64,000 bases of DNA from Pseudoneobacillus sp052180215 (GCF_052180215.1 NZ_CP197471.1:1150001-1214000), one strand, 5' to 3'. Shown: positions 27,098 through 36,333, numbered from the stretch's first letter. Numbers and translations: made by a program. Notes: generated by a model from the sequence alone, not told the origin.

Positions 27098-28408
27098 ATG
27101 CAAAAGATTTTAAAGCTTTCATTTATCGCTATGTTAATTTTTGCTCTTGCAGCATGTAACAAGCCGGTAAAAGATCAAGCAGAGAAAGACACAGAAAAAG
27201 AAAGCGAAGCAACAACTCAAGAAGAAGTTGCAATCGAGCCTGAAGAAGGTGCATCTCTAATCCTTTGGGATAACGGTGGTGCTGAAGGTGAATGGGCAAA
27301 CTATGTTGCTGGAGAATTCACTAAAAAGTACAACATTCCTGTAGAAGTTCAGGAAGTTGCGCATACTGATGCTGCAGCAAAATTAAAGGTTGACGGACCT
27401 GCTGGTCTTGGTGCTGACGTTTTCCATGCTCCACATGACCATGTTGGTAACTTAGTAACTTCTGGTCTAGTATATGAAAATATGTTTGCAGATCAATATA
27501 AGCAAGATTTCATGGATGCAGCTATTAGTGGTACATCTTACACTACTGATGGTGAATCTAAGCTTTACGGTTACCCATTAGCTATCGAAACTTATGCTTT
27601 ATATTACAATAAAGATCTAGTTTCTAAGCCAGCTGAAACTTGGGATGAAATTTTTGCACAATCTAAAGAATTCATGAAGGATTCTACAAAGGATAACAGA
27701 AAGTTTGGAATTATGTATGAGCCAGGTAACTTCTATTTTGCACATGCTTTCTTTGGCGGATACGGCGGTTACATTTTTGGTGATAACAACACAAATCCAG
27801 CTGACCTTGGTGTAAACAACGAAGGTGCAATTGAATCAGCTAAATTCGTATCTAAGCTTCACAATGAATTACTTCCATTAAAAGTTGAAGATATTACTGG
27901 TGACGTAATTTCTACATTCTTTAATGAAGGAAAATTATTATACCGTATCTCTGGTCCATGGGATATCAAAAACCACCAGGATGCAGGCGTAAACTTTGGA
28001 ATTGCTCCACTACCAAAACTTGAAAACGGTGAAACACCTGCTTCATTCTCAGGAATTAAAGCTTACTATGTAAACTCTTATTCTAAATATCCAAAAGCTG
28101 CTACTCTATTAGCACAATTTGCAACAAGCAAAGAAATGTTAGAAAAACGTTTTGAAATGACTGGACAAGTACCACCACACAACGGTTTACTTGACAGCGA
28201 TGCGATTAAAGCTGATGAATATGCAATGGCTTTCTTAGAGCAAGCGAAGAGTGCTATTCCAATGCCAAATATACCAGAAATGCAATCAGTTTGGGGTCCA
28301 ATGGGTGTAGCATATACAACTATTTGGAATGACAATACTGATCCAAAAGCGGCATTTGATGCTGCTAGATCTCAGATTGAAGATGCAATTGCCACTCAAT
28401 CAAAATAA
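27098..28408 (+). CDS. mdxE: Maltodextrin ABC transporter substrate-binding lipoprotein
   Basis: Extracellular binding protein of the importer, 436 residues. The signal peptide has the lipobox LAAC at residues 18-21, so it is lipid-anchored. The body matches the MalE/MdxE fold: LILWDNGGAEGEWANYVAGE, then FHAPHDHVGNLV and a C-terminal MPNIPEMQSVWGPM block. The frame opens at 26975 but inside the operator cluster; AAGGTGGGG selects the ATG at 27098. It heads the operon mdxE-mdxF-mdxG; no ATPase gene is present, so a shared MsmX-type ATPase encoded elsewhere is expected. Confidence 0.9.
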   Translation: MQKILKLSFIAMLIFALAACNKPVKDQAEKDTEKESEATTQEEVAIEPEEGASLILWDNGGAEGEWANYVAGEFTKKYNIPVEVQEVAHTDAAAKLKVDGPAGLGADVFHAPHDHVGNLVTSGLVYENMFADQYKQDFMDAAISGTSYTTDGESKLYGYPLAIETYALYYNKDLVSKPAETWDEIFAQSKEFMKDSTKDNRKFGIMYEPGNFYFAHAFFGGYGGYIFGDNNTNPADLGVNNEGAIESAKFVSKLHNELLPLKVEDITGDVISTFFNEGKLLYRISGPWDIKNHQDAGVNFGIAPLPKLENGETPASFSGIKAYYVNSYSKYPKAATLLAQFATSKEMLEKRFEMTGQVPPHNGLLDSDAIKADEYAMAFLEQAKSAIPMPNIPEMQSVWGPMGVAYTTIWNDNTDPKAAFDAARSQIEDAIATQSK

Positions 28409-28422
28409 TAAATAAATGTTAA

Positions 28423-28456
28423 GGGCCGATACCTTTATGGTATTGGCTCGGTTTTT
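28423..28456 (+). terminator. Partial terminator between mdxE and mdxF
   Basis: An 11-bp stem with two G-T pairs (28423-28433 with 28439-28449) and five T. It likely keeps the binding protein more abundant than the permeases. Confidence 0.65.
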
Positions 28457-28548
28457 ACACAGGTGGAAATAATCTGAATTTGAAAACTCTCTGCAAATAA
28501 AATAGCAGTTACTATACAAATTATATTTCAAAGAAATTTATAAGAGAA

Positions 28549-29865
28549 ATGAGGGTTTATTCGGTGCGTTCAAAAGCAAAGGTTGGAGCATTATTATCCG
28601 TATTGCTCATGGGACTTGGGCAAATTTACCATCGCCAATTTATTAAAGGGATTTTATTCATCGCTTTAGAAATCTATTTACTTGTATTCTGGTCTTTGCC
28701 GTTTAGATATGCAATGTGGGGACTTACAACACTTGGAGAAACTCCACAGACTCAAAAAGGATTTCAAATTATACAGGGTGACCATTCTATCTTCTTGATG
28801 ATTGAAGGAATTATCTATCTAATTTTATTCTTATTATTTGTATGGGTTTATTACTTGAATGTACGTGATGCTTATAAGGTTGGGAAGCTACGAGATCATG
28901 GAGTTATTCCTAATTCGTTTAAGAAGACATTGTCAAGTGTTTGGGAAAATGGGTTCCCTTATATCCTATTAACACCATCGATTCTGTTTACCGCCTTTTT
29001 AACGATCCTACCGCTTTTATTTGGTATTTTAATTGCATTCACAAACTACTCTGGACCAAATCATTTGCCGCCAAAAGCATTGGTTGATTGGGTAGGGTTT
29101 CAAACATTCATTGACTTATTCAACTTAAAAACATGGAGTAATACATTTTATGGTGTATTCTCATGGACAGTTATATGGGCAATTCTTTCAACAGCAACTA
29201 CTTTCTTTTTAGGATTAATTTTTGCCGTATTCATTAATCATAGAGGTATTAAACTCAAGAAATTTTGGAGAAGTATCTTCATTTTACCGTGGGCAATTCC
29301 ACAATTTATTAGTATTTTAGTAATGAGAAATCTCTTCAACGGTGAATTTGGTCCGCTTAACCAATATTTAGAAGCAATTGGACTAGCTGCCATTCCGTGG
29401 TTATCTGACCCGTTTTGGGCAAAAACAACACTTGTTGTCGTAAATATGTGGTTTGGTTTTCCATTCTGGTTAGTACTAATGAGTGGGGTTATGACATCCA
29501 TTGACAAAGAATTATTTGAAGCGGCTGATGTTGATGGTGCCTCGGCTTCTCAAAAGTTTTGGAAAATTACCATGCCAATCGTTATGTTCTCAACTGCACC
29601 ATTATTAATTATGAGTTTTGCTGGAAACTTTAATAACTTTAACGTTATTTATCTTATGACACAAGGTAAGCCTGTTGATGTGAATTATAGCTATGCAGGG
29701 TCTACTGACATCTTAATCAGTTGGATTTATAAGATGACACTTGAACAAAGTCAATTTGCCATGGCTTCTGTTGTATCGATCCTAATCTTCGTGGTAGTTG
29801 CAACACTATCCGTGTGGAACTTCAGAAGAACAAAAGCATTTAAGGAAGAGGATATGATGTCATGA
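28549..29865 (+). CDS. mdxF: Maltodextrin ABC transporter permease MdxF
   Basis: Membrane subunit of the importer, 438 residues. An N-terminal region with two or three extra hydrophobic segments (ALLSVLLMGLGQIYHRQF and following) precedes the core of six helices, as in Bacillus MdxF. The ATPase contact loop is EAADVDGASASQKFWKITMP near residue 325. The start at 28549 (ATG AGG) has a weak ribosome site (AAGAGAAATG region); a GTG at 28564 is an alternative. It overlaps mdxG by 4 bases. Confidence 0.92.
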   Translation: MRVYSVRSKAKVGALLSVLLMGLGQIYHRQFIKGILFIALEIYLLVFWSLPFRYAMWGLTTLGETPQTQKGFQIIQGDHSIFLMIEGIIYLILFLLFVWVYYLNVRDAYKVGKLRDHGVIPNSFKKTLSSVWENGFPYILLTPSILFTAFLTILPLLFGILIAFTNYSGPNHLPPKALVDWVGFQTFIDLFNLKTWSNTFYGVFSWTVIWAILSTATTFFLGLIFAVFINHRGIKLKKFWRSIFILPWAIPQFISILVMRNLFNGEFGPLNQYLEAIGLAAIPWLSDPFWAKTTLVVVNMWFGFPFWLVLMSGVMTSIDKELFEAADVDGASASQKFWKITMPIVMFSTAPLLIMSFAGNFNNFNVIYLMTQGKPVDVNYSYAGSTDILISWIYKMTLEQSQFAMASVVSILIFVVVATLSVWNFRRTKAFKEEDMMS

Positions 29866-30701
29866 TGAATAAAAAACTATATGATCGTTTATCTGTAGGG
29901 CTAATATATGCCATTTTAATCCTAACATCTATTTTTGTTTTATATCCTGTTTATTGGATCATTATCGGAGCCTTTAACCCGGGGGATTCACTCTTTTCGA
30001 CAAAATTAATTCCAGACAGTTTAACTTTAGACCACTTTAGAGACTTATTTGAAAAAACAGATTATCTAAATTGGTATAAAAATACAATCAAGATCGCGTT
30101 CTTTAATATGATTATCTCTACTTTACTTGTTGTGACAGCTGCATATGCATTTTCACGTTTTAGATTTCCTGGTAGAAAACAAGGGTTAATGACTATGCTT
30201 GTATTGCAAATGTTCCCAGGGTTTATGGGTATGATTGCAATCTATATCTTGTTGCTTCAAATTGGTTTATTAGATAATCACTGGGGCTTAATTCTAGTTT
30301 ATGCAGGTGGGTCCATTCCATTTGGTGCATGGTTAGTAAAAGGATATTTTGATGGACTGCCTAGAAGTTTAGAAGAAGCAGCAAAAATGGATGGTGCGAG
30401 CCATACAACTATTTTCTTTAAAATTATGATGCCTTTATCTAAACCAATTCTTGTTTTTATAGCTGTTAATAACTTTATTGGACCATGGATGGACTTTATC
30501 TTTGCTCGTCTTGTCCTGCGTTCCAATGAAAACAAAACGTTGGCAATTGGACTTTTTGAATTTGTAACAGGTAAAGCAAACACTCAATTTACGACATTTG
30601 CGGCGGGAGCAATTCTTGTTGCCGTTCCGATTACAGTTTTATTCTTAATATTCCAAAAGCATATTGTTGAAGGTCTAAAAGCTGGAGCAAACAAGGGATG
30701 A
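29862..30701 (+). CDS. mdxG: Maltodextrin ABC transporter permease MdxG
   Basis: Second membrane subunit, 279 residues with six predicted helices and the EAA loop LEEAAKMDGASHTTIFFKIM near residue 172. It starts at an ATG overlapping the mdxF stop (ATGATG), so the two are translated together. MalG-type proteins pair with the MalF-type partner in one heterodimer. An MsmX-type ATPase must be supplied from elsewhere. Confidence 0.92.
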   Translation: MMNKKLYDRLSVGLIYAILILTSIFVLYPVYWIIIGAFNPGDSLFSTKLIPDSLTLDHFRDLFEKTDYLNWYKNTIKIAFFNMIISTLLVVTAAYAFSRFRFPGRKQGLMTMLVLQMFPGFMGMIAIYILLLQIGLLDNHWGLILVYAGGSIPFGAWLVKGYFDGLPRSLEEAAKMDGASHTTIFFKIMMPLSKPILVFIAVNNFIGPWMDFIFARLVLRSNENKTLAIGLFEFVTGKANTQFTTFAAGAILVAVPITVLFLIFQKHIVEGLKAGANKG

Positions 30702-30773
30702 TCGTACAATATACTTCCTTGTATTGGGGAATTAAAAAGACAACATTTTATTCATCCATGCTTACTTGGTATA

Positions 30774-30911
30774 ATTAGCTTTGTTTTTAGAAAATCACTC
30801 CAGTGCAACCAACGTACTAAATTACGTTTGACGACTGAGGGACAACAAAGCTAATCTATTAAATGTAAGGATACTTAGGCAAAGGATTTTTATAAATTCC
30901 TTTGCCTAAGT
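30774..30911 (+). promoter_or_regulatory. Structured leader before the amylase gene (nested and tandem hairpins)
   Basis: A 12-bp perfect stem (30774-30785 with 30844-30855) encloses a smaller stem AACGTA/TACGTT (30811-30828) flanked by CAGT/ACTG. A separate 14-bp perfect stem (30873-30886 with 30898-30911) ends 4 bases before the ribosome site. Neither has a T tract, so these are not ordinary terminators. They match no riboswitch class that I recognise. Confidence 0.5.
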
Positions 30912-30929
30912 CATGAAGGAGGAGCATGG

Positions 30930-32465
30930 ATGAAAAAAAGTCTTTTTTCACTCATCTTAATACCGTTTCTTCTTATTTACGCTCTTCCAGTAGGGGCGAT
31001 GGAGAAAGAAGATAGAAAATGGCAAGATGAGACAGTTTATTTTTTAATGGTAGATCGTTTTAATAATGGTGATACAACCAATGATATGGATGTAGATGTC
31101 AAGGATCCACTTGCGTATCATGGTGGAGATTTTCAAGGTATTATAGATAAGCTTGACTATCTAAAAGACATGGGATTTACTGCAATCTGGTTAACACCTA
31201 TTTTTGATAATGCGGATAAAGGGTACCATGGATATTGGATAAATGATTTCTACAAAGTGGATGAACATTTTGGTGATATTGAAACGTTTAAGAAACTTGT
31301 ATCTGAAGCCCATAAACGAGATATGAAAATCATTTTAGATTTTGTCGCAAATCATGTAGCACCTAGTAGCCCTTTGGTAAAAGACCCTGAAAAGCAGGAT
31401 TGGTTTCATGAGAATAAGGAGATTACCAATTGGGAAGACCAAAACCAACTTGAAAATGGATGGATCTATGGTTTACCAGATTTAGCGCAGGAAAATCCAG
31501 AAGTTGAAAAATACTTACTAGATGCTGCAAAATGGTGGATTAAAGAAACCAATATTGATGGTTATCGTTTAGACACTGTAAAGCATGTTCCAACTTCTTT
31601 TTGGGAAAAGTTTTCTAAAACGGTAAAAGAAACAAAAGAAAACTTCTATTTATTAGGTGAAGTTTGGTCAAATGACCCTACTTATATCTCTAATTATGAT
31701 AAAGCTGGGATCGATGGTTTTGTTGATTATCCATTAAATGAGTATTTGCGAAGAGCATTTGCGAAGCCAGATCAAAGGCTTGATGCATTATTTAAAAATT
31801 ATGATAGAAACAAGACGATTTACGAAGATCCATACTTAATGGGGACTTTCCTCGATAATCATGATACGATACGTTTTACTCATGATATGGTTGAAAATAA
31901 TCAAAATCCTGGTACCCGCTGGAAACTGGCCTTGACTTATTTGTATACAACACCAGGAATACCAATTGTCTATTATGGAAGTGAAATTGCACTAAACGGT
32001 GGTAAAGATCCAGATAATCGTCGACAAATGGATTTTCGAACTGATAAGGAAATCATCGATTATATTAGTAAAATTGGTGAATTACGACAACAGCTTCCTT
32101 CATTGACAAGGGGGACAATGGAGTTATTGTATGAAAAAAATGGTATGGCTGTTTATAAGCGAGTATATCAAAAAGAAGTAACCATTATCGCAATCAATAA
32201 TACTTCTAAATCTCAGCATATTACTTTAACGGCTAAAGATATTGAGCAAGGAAAAGAATTACGTGGTCTTCTAGCTAATGATTTAGCACGTAGTAAAAAT
32301 GGAAAATACGATTTAATTATTGATAGGGAAGAAGCAGAAGTTTATGCTCTAGCTGAGAAAACAGGTTTAAACATTCCTTACCTTTCAGCTATGGGAGTTG
32401 TTTATGCAGCCTTTGCAACTTTTCTCTATTTTATATGGAAAAAAGGAAAAAGAAAAAAATCATAA
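30930..32465 (+). CDS. Membrane-anchored extracellular alpha-amylase (GH13)
   Basis: A 511-residue GH13 enzyme that cuts starch outside the cell to feed the MdxEFG importer. A signal peptide (residues 1-23, ending PVGA) is followed by the barrel: LDFVANH near 135, catalytic Asp in DGYRLDTVKHV near 212, Glu in LLGEVWS near 240, and LDNHDT near 310. After a small C-terminal beta domain comes a hydrophobic helix AMGVVYAAFATFLYFIW and the basic tail KKGKRKKS, which should hold it in the membrane facing outward. GAAGGAGGAG precedes the ATG. Confidence 0.92.
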   Translation: MKKSLFSLILIPFLLIYALPVGAMEKEDRKWQDETVYFLMVDRFNNGDTTNDMDVDVKDPLAYHGGDFQGIIDKLDYLKDMGFTAIWLTPIFDNADKGYHGYWINDFYKVDEHFGDIETFKKLVSEAHKRDMKIILDFVANHVAPSSPLVKDPEKQDWFHENKEITNWEDQNQLENGWIYGLPDLAQENPEVEKYLLDAAKWWIKETNIDGYRLDTVKHVPTSFWEKFSKTVKETKENFYLLGEVWSNDPTYISNYDKAGIDGFVDYPLNEYLRRAFAKPDQRLDALFKNYDRNKTIYEDPYLMGTFLDNHDTIRFTHDMVENNQNPGTRWKLALTYLYTTPGIPIVYYGSEIALNGGKDPDNRRQMDFRTDKEIIDYISKIGELRQQLPSLTRGTMELLYEKNGMAVYKRVYQKEVTIIAINNTSKSQHITLTAKDIEQGKELRGLLANDLARSKNGKYDLIIDREEAEVYALAEKTGLNIPYLSAMGVVYAAFATFLYFIWKKGKRKKS

Positions 32466-32524
32466 ATTAGCAAGCTTAAAGTAGTGTTTCTTAAAAATAG
32501 AAAAAGGACGGGGGAGGTGTATTT

Positions 32525-33571
32525 ATGGCGGTTACAATAAAAGATGTAGCCAAGTTGGCTAATGTTGCTCCATCAACAGTTTCCAGAGTTATTGCAAACA
32601 GTTCAAGGATTAGTGAGAAAACAAAAGAAAAAGTGAGAGAAGCAATGGACCAACTTGGATATCATCCTAACTTTATCGCCAGAAGCCTCGCAAGCCAATC
32701 GACACAAGCAATTGGCTTAGTTATGCCAAGTTCAACGGATAAAGTATTTCAAAATCCCTTTTTTCCAACTGTCCTAAGGGGAATAAGTGAAGCAGCTAAT
32801 GAAAGGCAATATGCCTTATATATGACAACGGGAAAATCGGAAGATGATATTTATGATGGTGTTGTTCAAATGGTACAAGGAGGCAGGGTAGATGGAGTGG
32901 TATTACTTTACTCAAAAGTAGAAGACAAAATCTTATCATATCTCCAACAACGAAATTTTCCATTTGTAGTAATTGGAAAACCATTTAAACAAGTAGAAGA
33001 AATCACTCATGTGGATAATGATAATTTCCGTGCTACCAAGGAAGTAACCGAGTATTTAATCAATCTTGGTCATGACGCTATAGCATTTATTGGCGGGGAT
33101 TTGAACCTGGTTGTGACAGTCGAACGGTTACTTGGTTATGAAAAGGCACTTCGTGATGCATTTATTTCTTTAGTACCAGAATATATTATTCATGAAGAAT
33201 TTCTTCGTGAAGGAGGTCAAGAGGCTGTACGAGAACTAATGTCTCTTGAAAAACCACCAACAGCTCTTGTTGTTGTCGATGAATTAATGGCACTTGGTGT
33301 TTTAAATACACTAGATGAGATGGGAATCAAAGTTCCTGAAGATATCTCGATTATCAGCTTTAATAATGTGATGTTATCTGAGATGTCAAGACCTCCTTTA
33401 ACATCAGTTGATATTGGTATTTTTGATTTAGGGTTTGAGGCTGCTAAGAGCCTTATTCAAAAAATTGAAAATCCAAAGGAACCAATTAAGAGGATTATTA
33501 TTCCTCATACGATCGTTAAACGTCAATCTTGTGAAATGCCAAGTAATAAAAAGGAAGCACTTAATAATTGA
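32525..33571 (+). CDS. LacI-family maltodextrin operon regulator (MalR/MdxR-like)
   Basis: A 348-residue repressor. The helix-turn-helix is at residues 4-25 (IKDVAKLANVAPSTVSRVI), then the hinge LARSLASQ region and a periplasmic-binding-protein-like sugar domain. The start is fixed by GGGGGAGGTG before the ATG at 32525. It closes the maltodextrin island and probably binds the operators between the divergent neopullulanase and mdxE genes; maltose or maltodextrin would be the inducer by family analogy. Confidence 0.88.
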   Translation: MAVTIKDVAKLANVAPSTVSRVIANSSRISEKTKEKVREAMDQLGYHPNFIARSLASQSTQAIGLVMPSSTDKVFQNPFFPTVLRGISEAANERQYALYMTTGKSEDDIYDGVVQMVQGGRVDGVVLLYSKVEDKILSYLQQRNFPFVVIGKPFKQVEEITHVDNDNFRATKEVTEYLINLGHDAIAFIGGDLNLVVTVERLLGYEKALRDAFISLVPEYIIHEEFLREGGQEAVRELMSLEKPPTALVVVDELMALGVLNTLDEMGIKVPEDISIISFNNVMLSEMSRPPLTSVDIGIFDLGFEAAKSLIQKIENPKEPIKRIIIPHTIVKRQSCEMPSNKKEALNN

Positions 33572-33574
33572 GTG

Positions 33575-33605
33575 AAAAAAGCGACATTTAACTGTCGCTT
33601 TTTTA
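33575..33605 (+). terminator. Terminator after the LacI-family gene
   Basis: AAAAAAGCGACA/TGTCGCTTTTTT hairpin with T tract; also usable by the convergent SDR gene. Confidence 0.85.
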
Positions 33606-33637
33606 TTTTATATTACATTGCTCTGATAATAACATGA

Positions 33638-34510
33638 TTACCCGTTTATCACTTTGCCGCCATTTACATGTATCATTTGCCCTGTTATATAGGAAGAATC
33701 GTTACTAGCAAGAAATACATAACTAGGAGCAAGTTCGTATGGCTGACCAGCTCTTCCCATTGGTGTGTTGCTACCAAATGTTGAAACTTGGTCAGCTGGA
33801 AAGGTCGATGGGATGAGTGGGGTCCAGATTGGCCCTGGAGCAACGCCATTCACTCTAATACCTTGACCTACTAATGATTTAGCAAGAGACCTTGTAAAGG
33901 TCACGATAGCCCCTTTTGTAGCTGAATAATCAATAAGCTGTTCATTACCTTCATATGCTGTAATCGAGGCCGTATTAATAATCGAAGCACCTTTATGAAG
34001 ATGGGGTAAAACAGCCTTAGTCAAATAAAACATGGAAAAAATATTGGTTCGGAATGTTTTTTCAAGTTGTTCTGTAGTAATATCAAGCAAACTTTGTTGA
34101 GGATGCTGCTCTGCTGCGTTATTGACCAGAATATCGATTTTTTTAAAGTGTCCCATAATGTTTACGATCATTTCTTTACAGAAGGCTTCTGACCCAATAT
34201 CCCCAGGTAATAGTAAACATTTTCGTCCTTCTTTTTCTATTAGATTTTTTGTTTCTTCCGCATCTTCATGTTCATTTAAATAGGAAATGACTATATCTGC
34301 GCCCTCTTTAGCAAAATAAATAGCCACAGCTTTTCCAATTCCACTATCCCCACCTGTAATAATGGCTACTTTATCCTTTAATTTACCACTTCCTTGGTAA
34401 ATTAAGTCTATAGATGTTGGTTTAGGATTCATATTAGTCTCAACACCAGGCTGTTGATCCTGATGTTGTGCAGGAAATGTATGTTTTTGATTTTGGTTGC
34501 TTTGACTCAT
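33638..34510 (-). CDS. Short-chain dehydrogenase/reductase (general-stress type, YhdF/YdaD-like)
   Basis: An NAD(P)-dependent oxidoreductase of 290 residues. It has a charged N-terminal extension (Gln/Pro-rich, residues 1-40) typical of the extended Bacillus stress SDRs, then IITGGDSGIGKAVAIYFA (cofactor loop), NNAAEQHP, and the catalytic YSATKGA with Ser upstream. The ending GQMIHVNGGKVING is conserved. The substrate is unknown. A GGAGGGGTAAG site precedes the ATG on the minus strand. Confidence 0.87.
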   Translation of the reverse strand: MSQSNQNQKHTFPAQHQDQQPGVETNMNPKPTSIDLIYQGSGKLKDKVAIITGGDSGIGKAVAIYFAKEGADIVISYLNEHEDAEETKNLIEKEGRKCLLLPGDIGSEAFCKEMIVNIMGHFKKIDILVNNAAEQHPQQSLLDITTEQLEKTFRTNIFSMFYLTKAVLPHLHKGASIINTASITAYEGNEQLIDYSATKGAIVTFTRSLAKSLVGQGIRVNGVAPGPIWTPLIPSTFPADQVSTFGSNTPMGRAGQPYELAPSYVFLASNDSSYITGQMIHVNGGKVING

Positions 34511-34635
34511 CTTACCCCTCCTAAAAAAGATTTGCTTCTATTAACTATTCCAACTTTTATTAGGTTTAAACCGAGGAAATTTTCGGTGGTTAAAATGGTC
34601 AAAAAAAAGAAGCGACCGTTGTCGCTCCTTAATGA

Positions 34636-35127
34636 TTATCGATAATTCATAAATTGTACATCAACGGATAAATCAGCTTCTTTTACAGCTGCAATAATTT
34701 TCTGCAGATCATCACGACTTTTAGCTGTAACACGAATCTGATCTTCTTGAATTTGACTCTTTACTTTTAAACCACTATTTTTAATAATCGTATTAATCTT
34801 TTTGGCATTGTCCTTATCAATACCCTGTACTAACTTAGCTCGTTGTCTAACAGTTCCACCTGATGCTCCTTCTATTTTTCCGTAGTCAAGATTTTTAACA
34901 GGGATTCCTCTTTTAAACATTTTACCAAATAATACATCTTTTAATTGTTCAAGTTTATACTCATCATCAGATACCAACACTAAATCCTCTTTATCAAGTG
35001 TTACAGTACTTTTACTGCCTTTAAAATCATACCTTGTTTGAATTTCTTTCATGGCTAAATTAATAGCATTTGTGACTTCTGAAAAGTCAACTTTGGACAC
35101 AATATCAAATGAGCTCTCTTTCGACAT
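34636..35127 (-). CDS. yitK: YajQ-family nucleotide-binding protein (YitK)
   Basis: A 163-residue YajQ family protein, a small two-domain ferredoxin-like fold. It begins MSKESSFDIVSKVDFSEV, contains AMKEIQTRYDFKGS and VKSQIQEDQIRVTAKSRDDL, and ends VDVQFMNYR, all conserved. The frame reaches 35148, but GGAGGTAGTT sits before the ATG at 35127. Known YajQ proteins bind nucleotides or RNA, and a Xanthomonas member binds c-di-GMP; whether this one does is open. Divergent from yitL, as in B. subtilis. Confidence 0.93.
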   Translation of the reverse strand: MSKESSFDIVSKVDFSEVTNAINLAMKEIQTRYDFKGSKSTVTLDKEDLVLVSDDEYKLEQLKDVLFGKMFKRGIPVKNLDYGKIEGASGGTVRQRAKLVQGIDKDNAKKINTIIKNSGLKVKSQIQEDQIRVTAKSRDDLQKIIAAVKEADLSVDVQFMNYR

Positions 35128-35244
35128 AACTACCTCCGAAAAAAACATTTTATTATTGGCTCCATTATAGTAGAATATAGCAGTTCATACAACTTTAGGT
35201 AATAAATAATTGAAATAAGTTTTTGATTAAAGGAGGACAACCTT

Positions 35245-36123
35245 TTGGCTTTTATAAATGAATCAATAGGAGATGTAATTACTTTACCTATTGTCCGTAT
35301 TGTTGACTTTGGGTATTTCTTATCAGATGGCGAGGAAGATATTTTATTACACAATAATGAAACGACAAAAGAATATGAATTAGATGAGGAAGTGGAAGTA
35401 TTTATTTATATTGATTCCACCGGCCGTCTTGCAGCTACCACGAAGAAACCTTTTATTTCTTTAGGTATATATGATTGGGTAAAAGTTGTTGATATAAGAG
35501 AGGATCTTGGTGCATTTTTAGACATTGGACTGCAAAAGGATCTATTATTAGGAAAAGAGGATTTACCTGTTGTCAAGGATGTTTGGCCCCAAGAAGGAGA
35601 TATGGTTTTTGCGACACTGAGAGTAAACCGCAATAATCGTCTTTACGCAAAACTTGCATCAGAGCAAATTATTTCTGAAATCTCGATACCTGCAAATAAA
35701 AAAGACCTAAATAAGAATATCCAGGGATATGTTTATCGGACAGCAAAAGTTGGAACATGGATGATTACCGCAGAGGGATATAGAGGTTTCATACATGAGA
35801 GCCAAAGAAAAATAGAGCCAAGACTTGGGCAAAAGGTAGAAGGAAGAGTTGTGGATGTAAAAGATGATGGTACAATCAACGTTTCATTACTGCCAAGAAA
35901 GCATGAAGCTCTTGGAACGGATGCCGAGGTCATATTAGAATATCTCATTTCTCGAAACGGAGCTATGCCATATTGGGATAAAAGTATGCCAGAAGACATA
36001 GAGGAAAAATTTAGGATGAGTAAAGGTGCATTTAAACGTGCTATAGGTAAATTACTAAAAGAAGGAAGAGTTTACCAAGAGACAGGCTGGACTTATCTAA
36101 AAGAAGAAAAAGAGCAAGAATAA
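35245..36123 (+). CDS. yitL: S1-like RNA-binding protein CvfB/YitL
   Basis: A 292-residue protein of the CvfB family, with S1-type OB domains (about residues 5-60, 70-135 and 145-215; DDGTINVSLLPRKHEALG ends the last) and a winged-helix C-terminus (AILEYLISRNGAMPYWDKSM region to the end). It starts at a TTG behind AAAGGAGGA. CvfB proteins affect virulence and RNA metabolism in other Firmicutes. The terminator overlaps the last codons. Confidence 0.92.
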   Translation: MAFINESIGDVITLPIVRIVDFGYFLSDGEEDILLHNNETTKEYELDEEVEVFIYIDSTGRLAATTKKPFISLGIYDWVKVVDIREDLGAFLDIGLQKDLLLGKEDLPVVKDVWPQEGDMVFATLRVNRNNRLYAKLASEQIISEISIPANKKDLNKNIQGYVYRTAKVGTWMITAEGYRGFIHESQRKIEPRLGQKVEGRVVDVKDDGTINVSLLPRKHEALGTDAEVILEYLISRNGAMPYWDKSMPEDIEEKFRMSKGAFKRAIGKLLKEGRVYQETGWTYLKEEKEQE

Positions 36124-36139
36124 ATCTTGCTCTTTTTTT
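36109..36139 (+). terminator. Terminator overlapping the end of yitL
   Basis: AAAGAGCAAG and CTTGCTCTTT separated by 7 bases, then a T tract; the 5' arm lies within the last yitL codons. Confidence 0.8.
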
Positions 36140-36161
36140 CTTTTTCTATTTAAAAAAGCAT

Positions 36162-36333
36162 AACTTTTGGGACTTCGAAAATTGTCTAGCTCCAGCGCCT
36201 AGCCCCTCGATGGAAGAAGAAAAATCACTTCTTCCTTGGTCAAATAACCTCTAGCGTAAGAAGTCAAAGTTCAGACTTCTTTCGCTAGAGAACATTTGCT
36301 TGTCGGGGCTAACCAAGGCGCTTGCGCTTTTCT
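36162..36333. repeat. Dispersed hairpin repeat, long copy
   Basis: A 172-bp element beginning AACTTTTGGGACTTCGAAAA. Outer complementary blocks (AGCGCCTAGCCCC and GGGGCT..AAGGCGCTT) surround an inner 17-bp stem (36249-36265 with 36274-36290) and one more small hairpin (36212-36236) that is absent from the 45717 copy. Its end abuts the stop codon of the DUF3941 gene. No coding capacity. This whole gap between yitL and that gene holds nothing else. Confidence 0.85.

Noticed and set aside
30299..30583. Minus-strand frame opposite mdxG
   Set aside because: Shadow of the permease gene without ribosome site or recognisable protein features.
36162..36333. Possible CRISPR-like or tRNA-like structure
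   Set aside because: Only one inverted-repeat unit with no regular direct repeats or spacers, and no cloverleaf or anticodon arm; it is a dispersed hairpin element.
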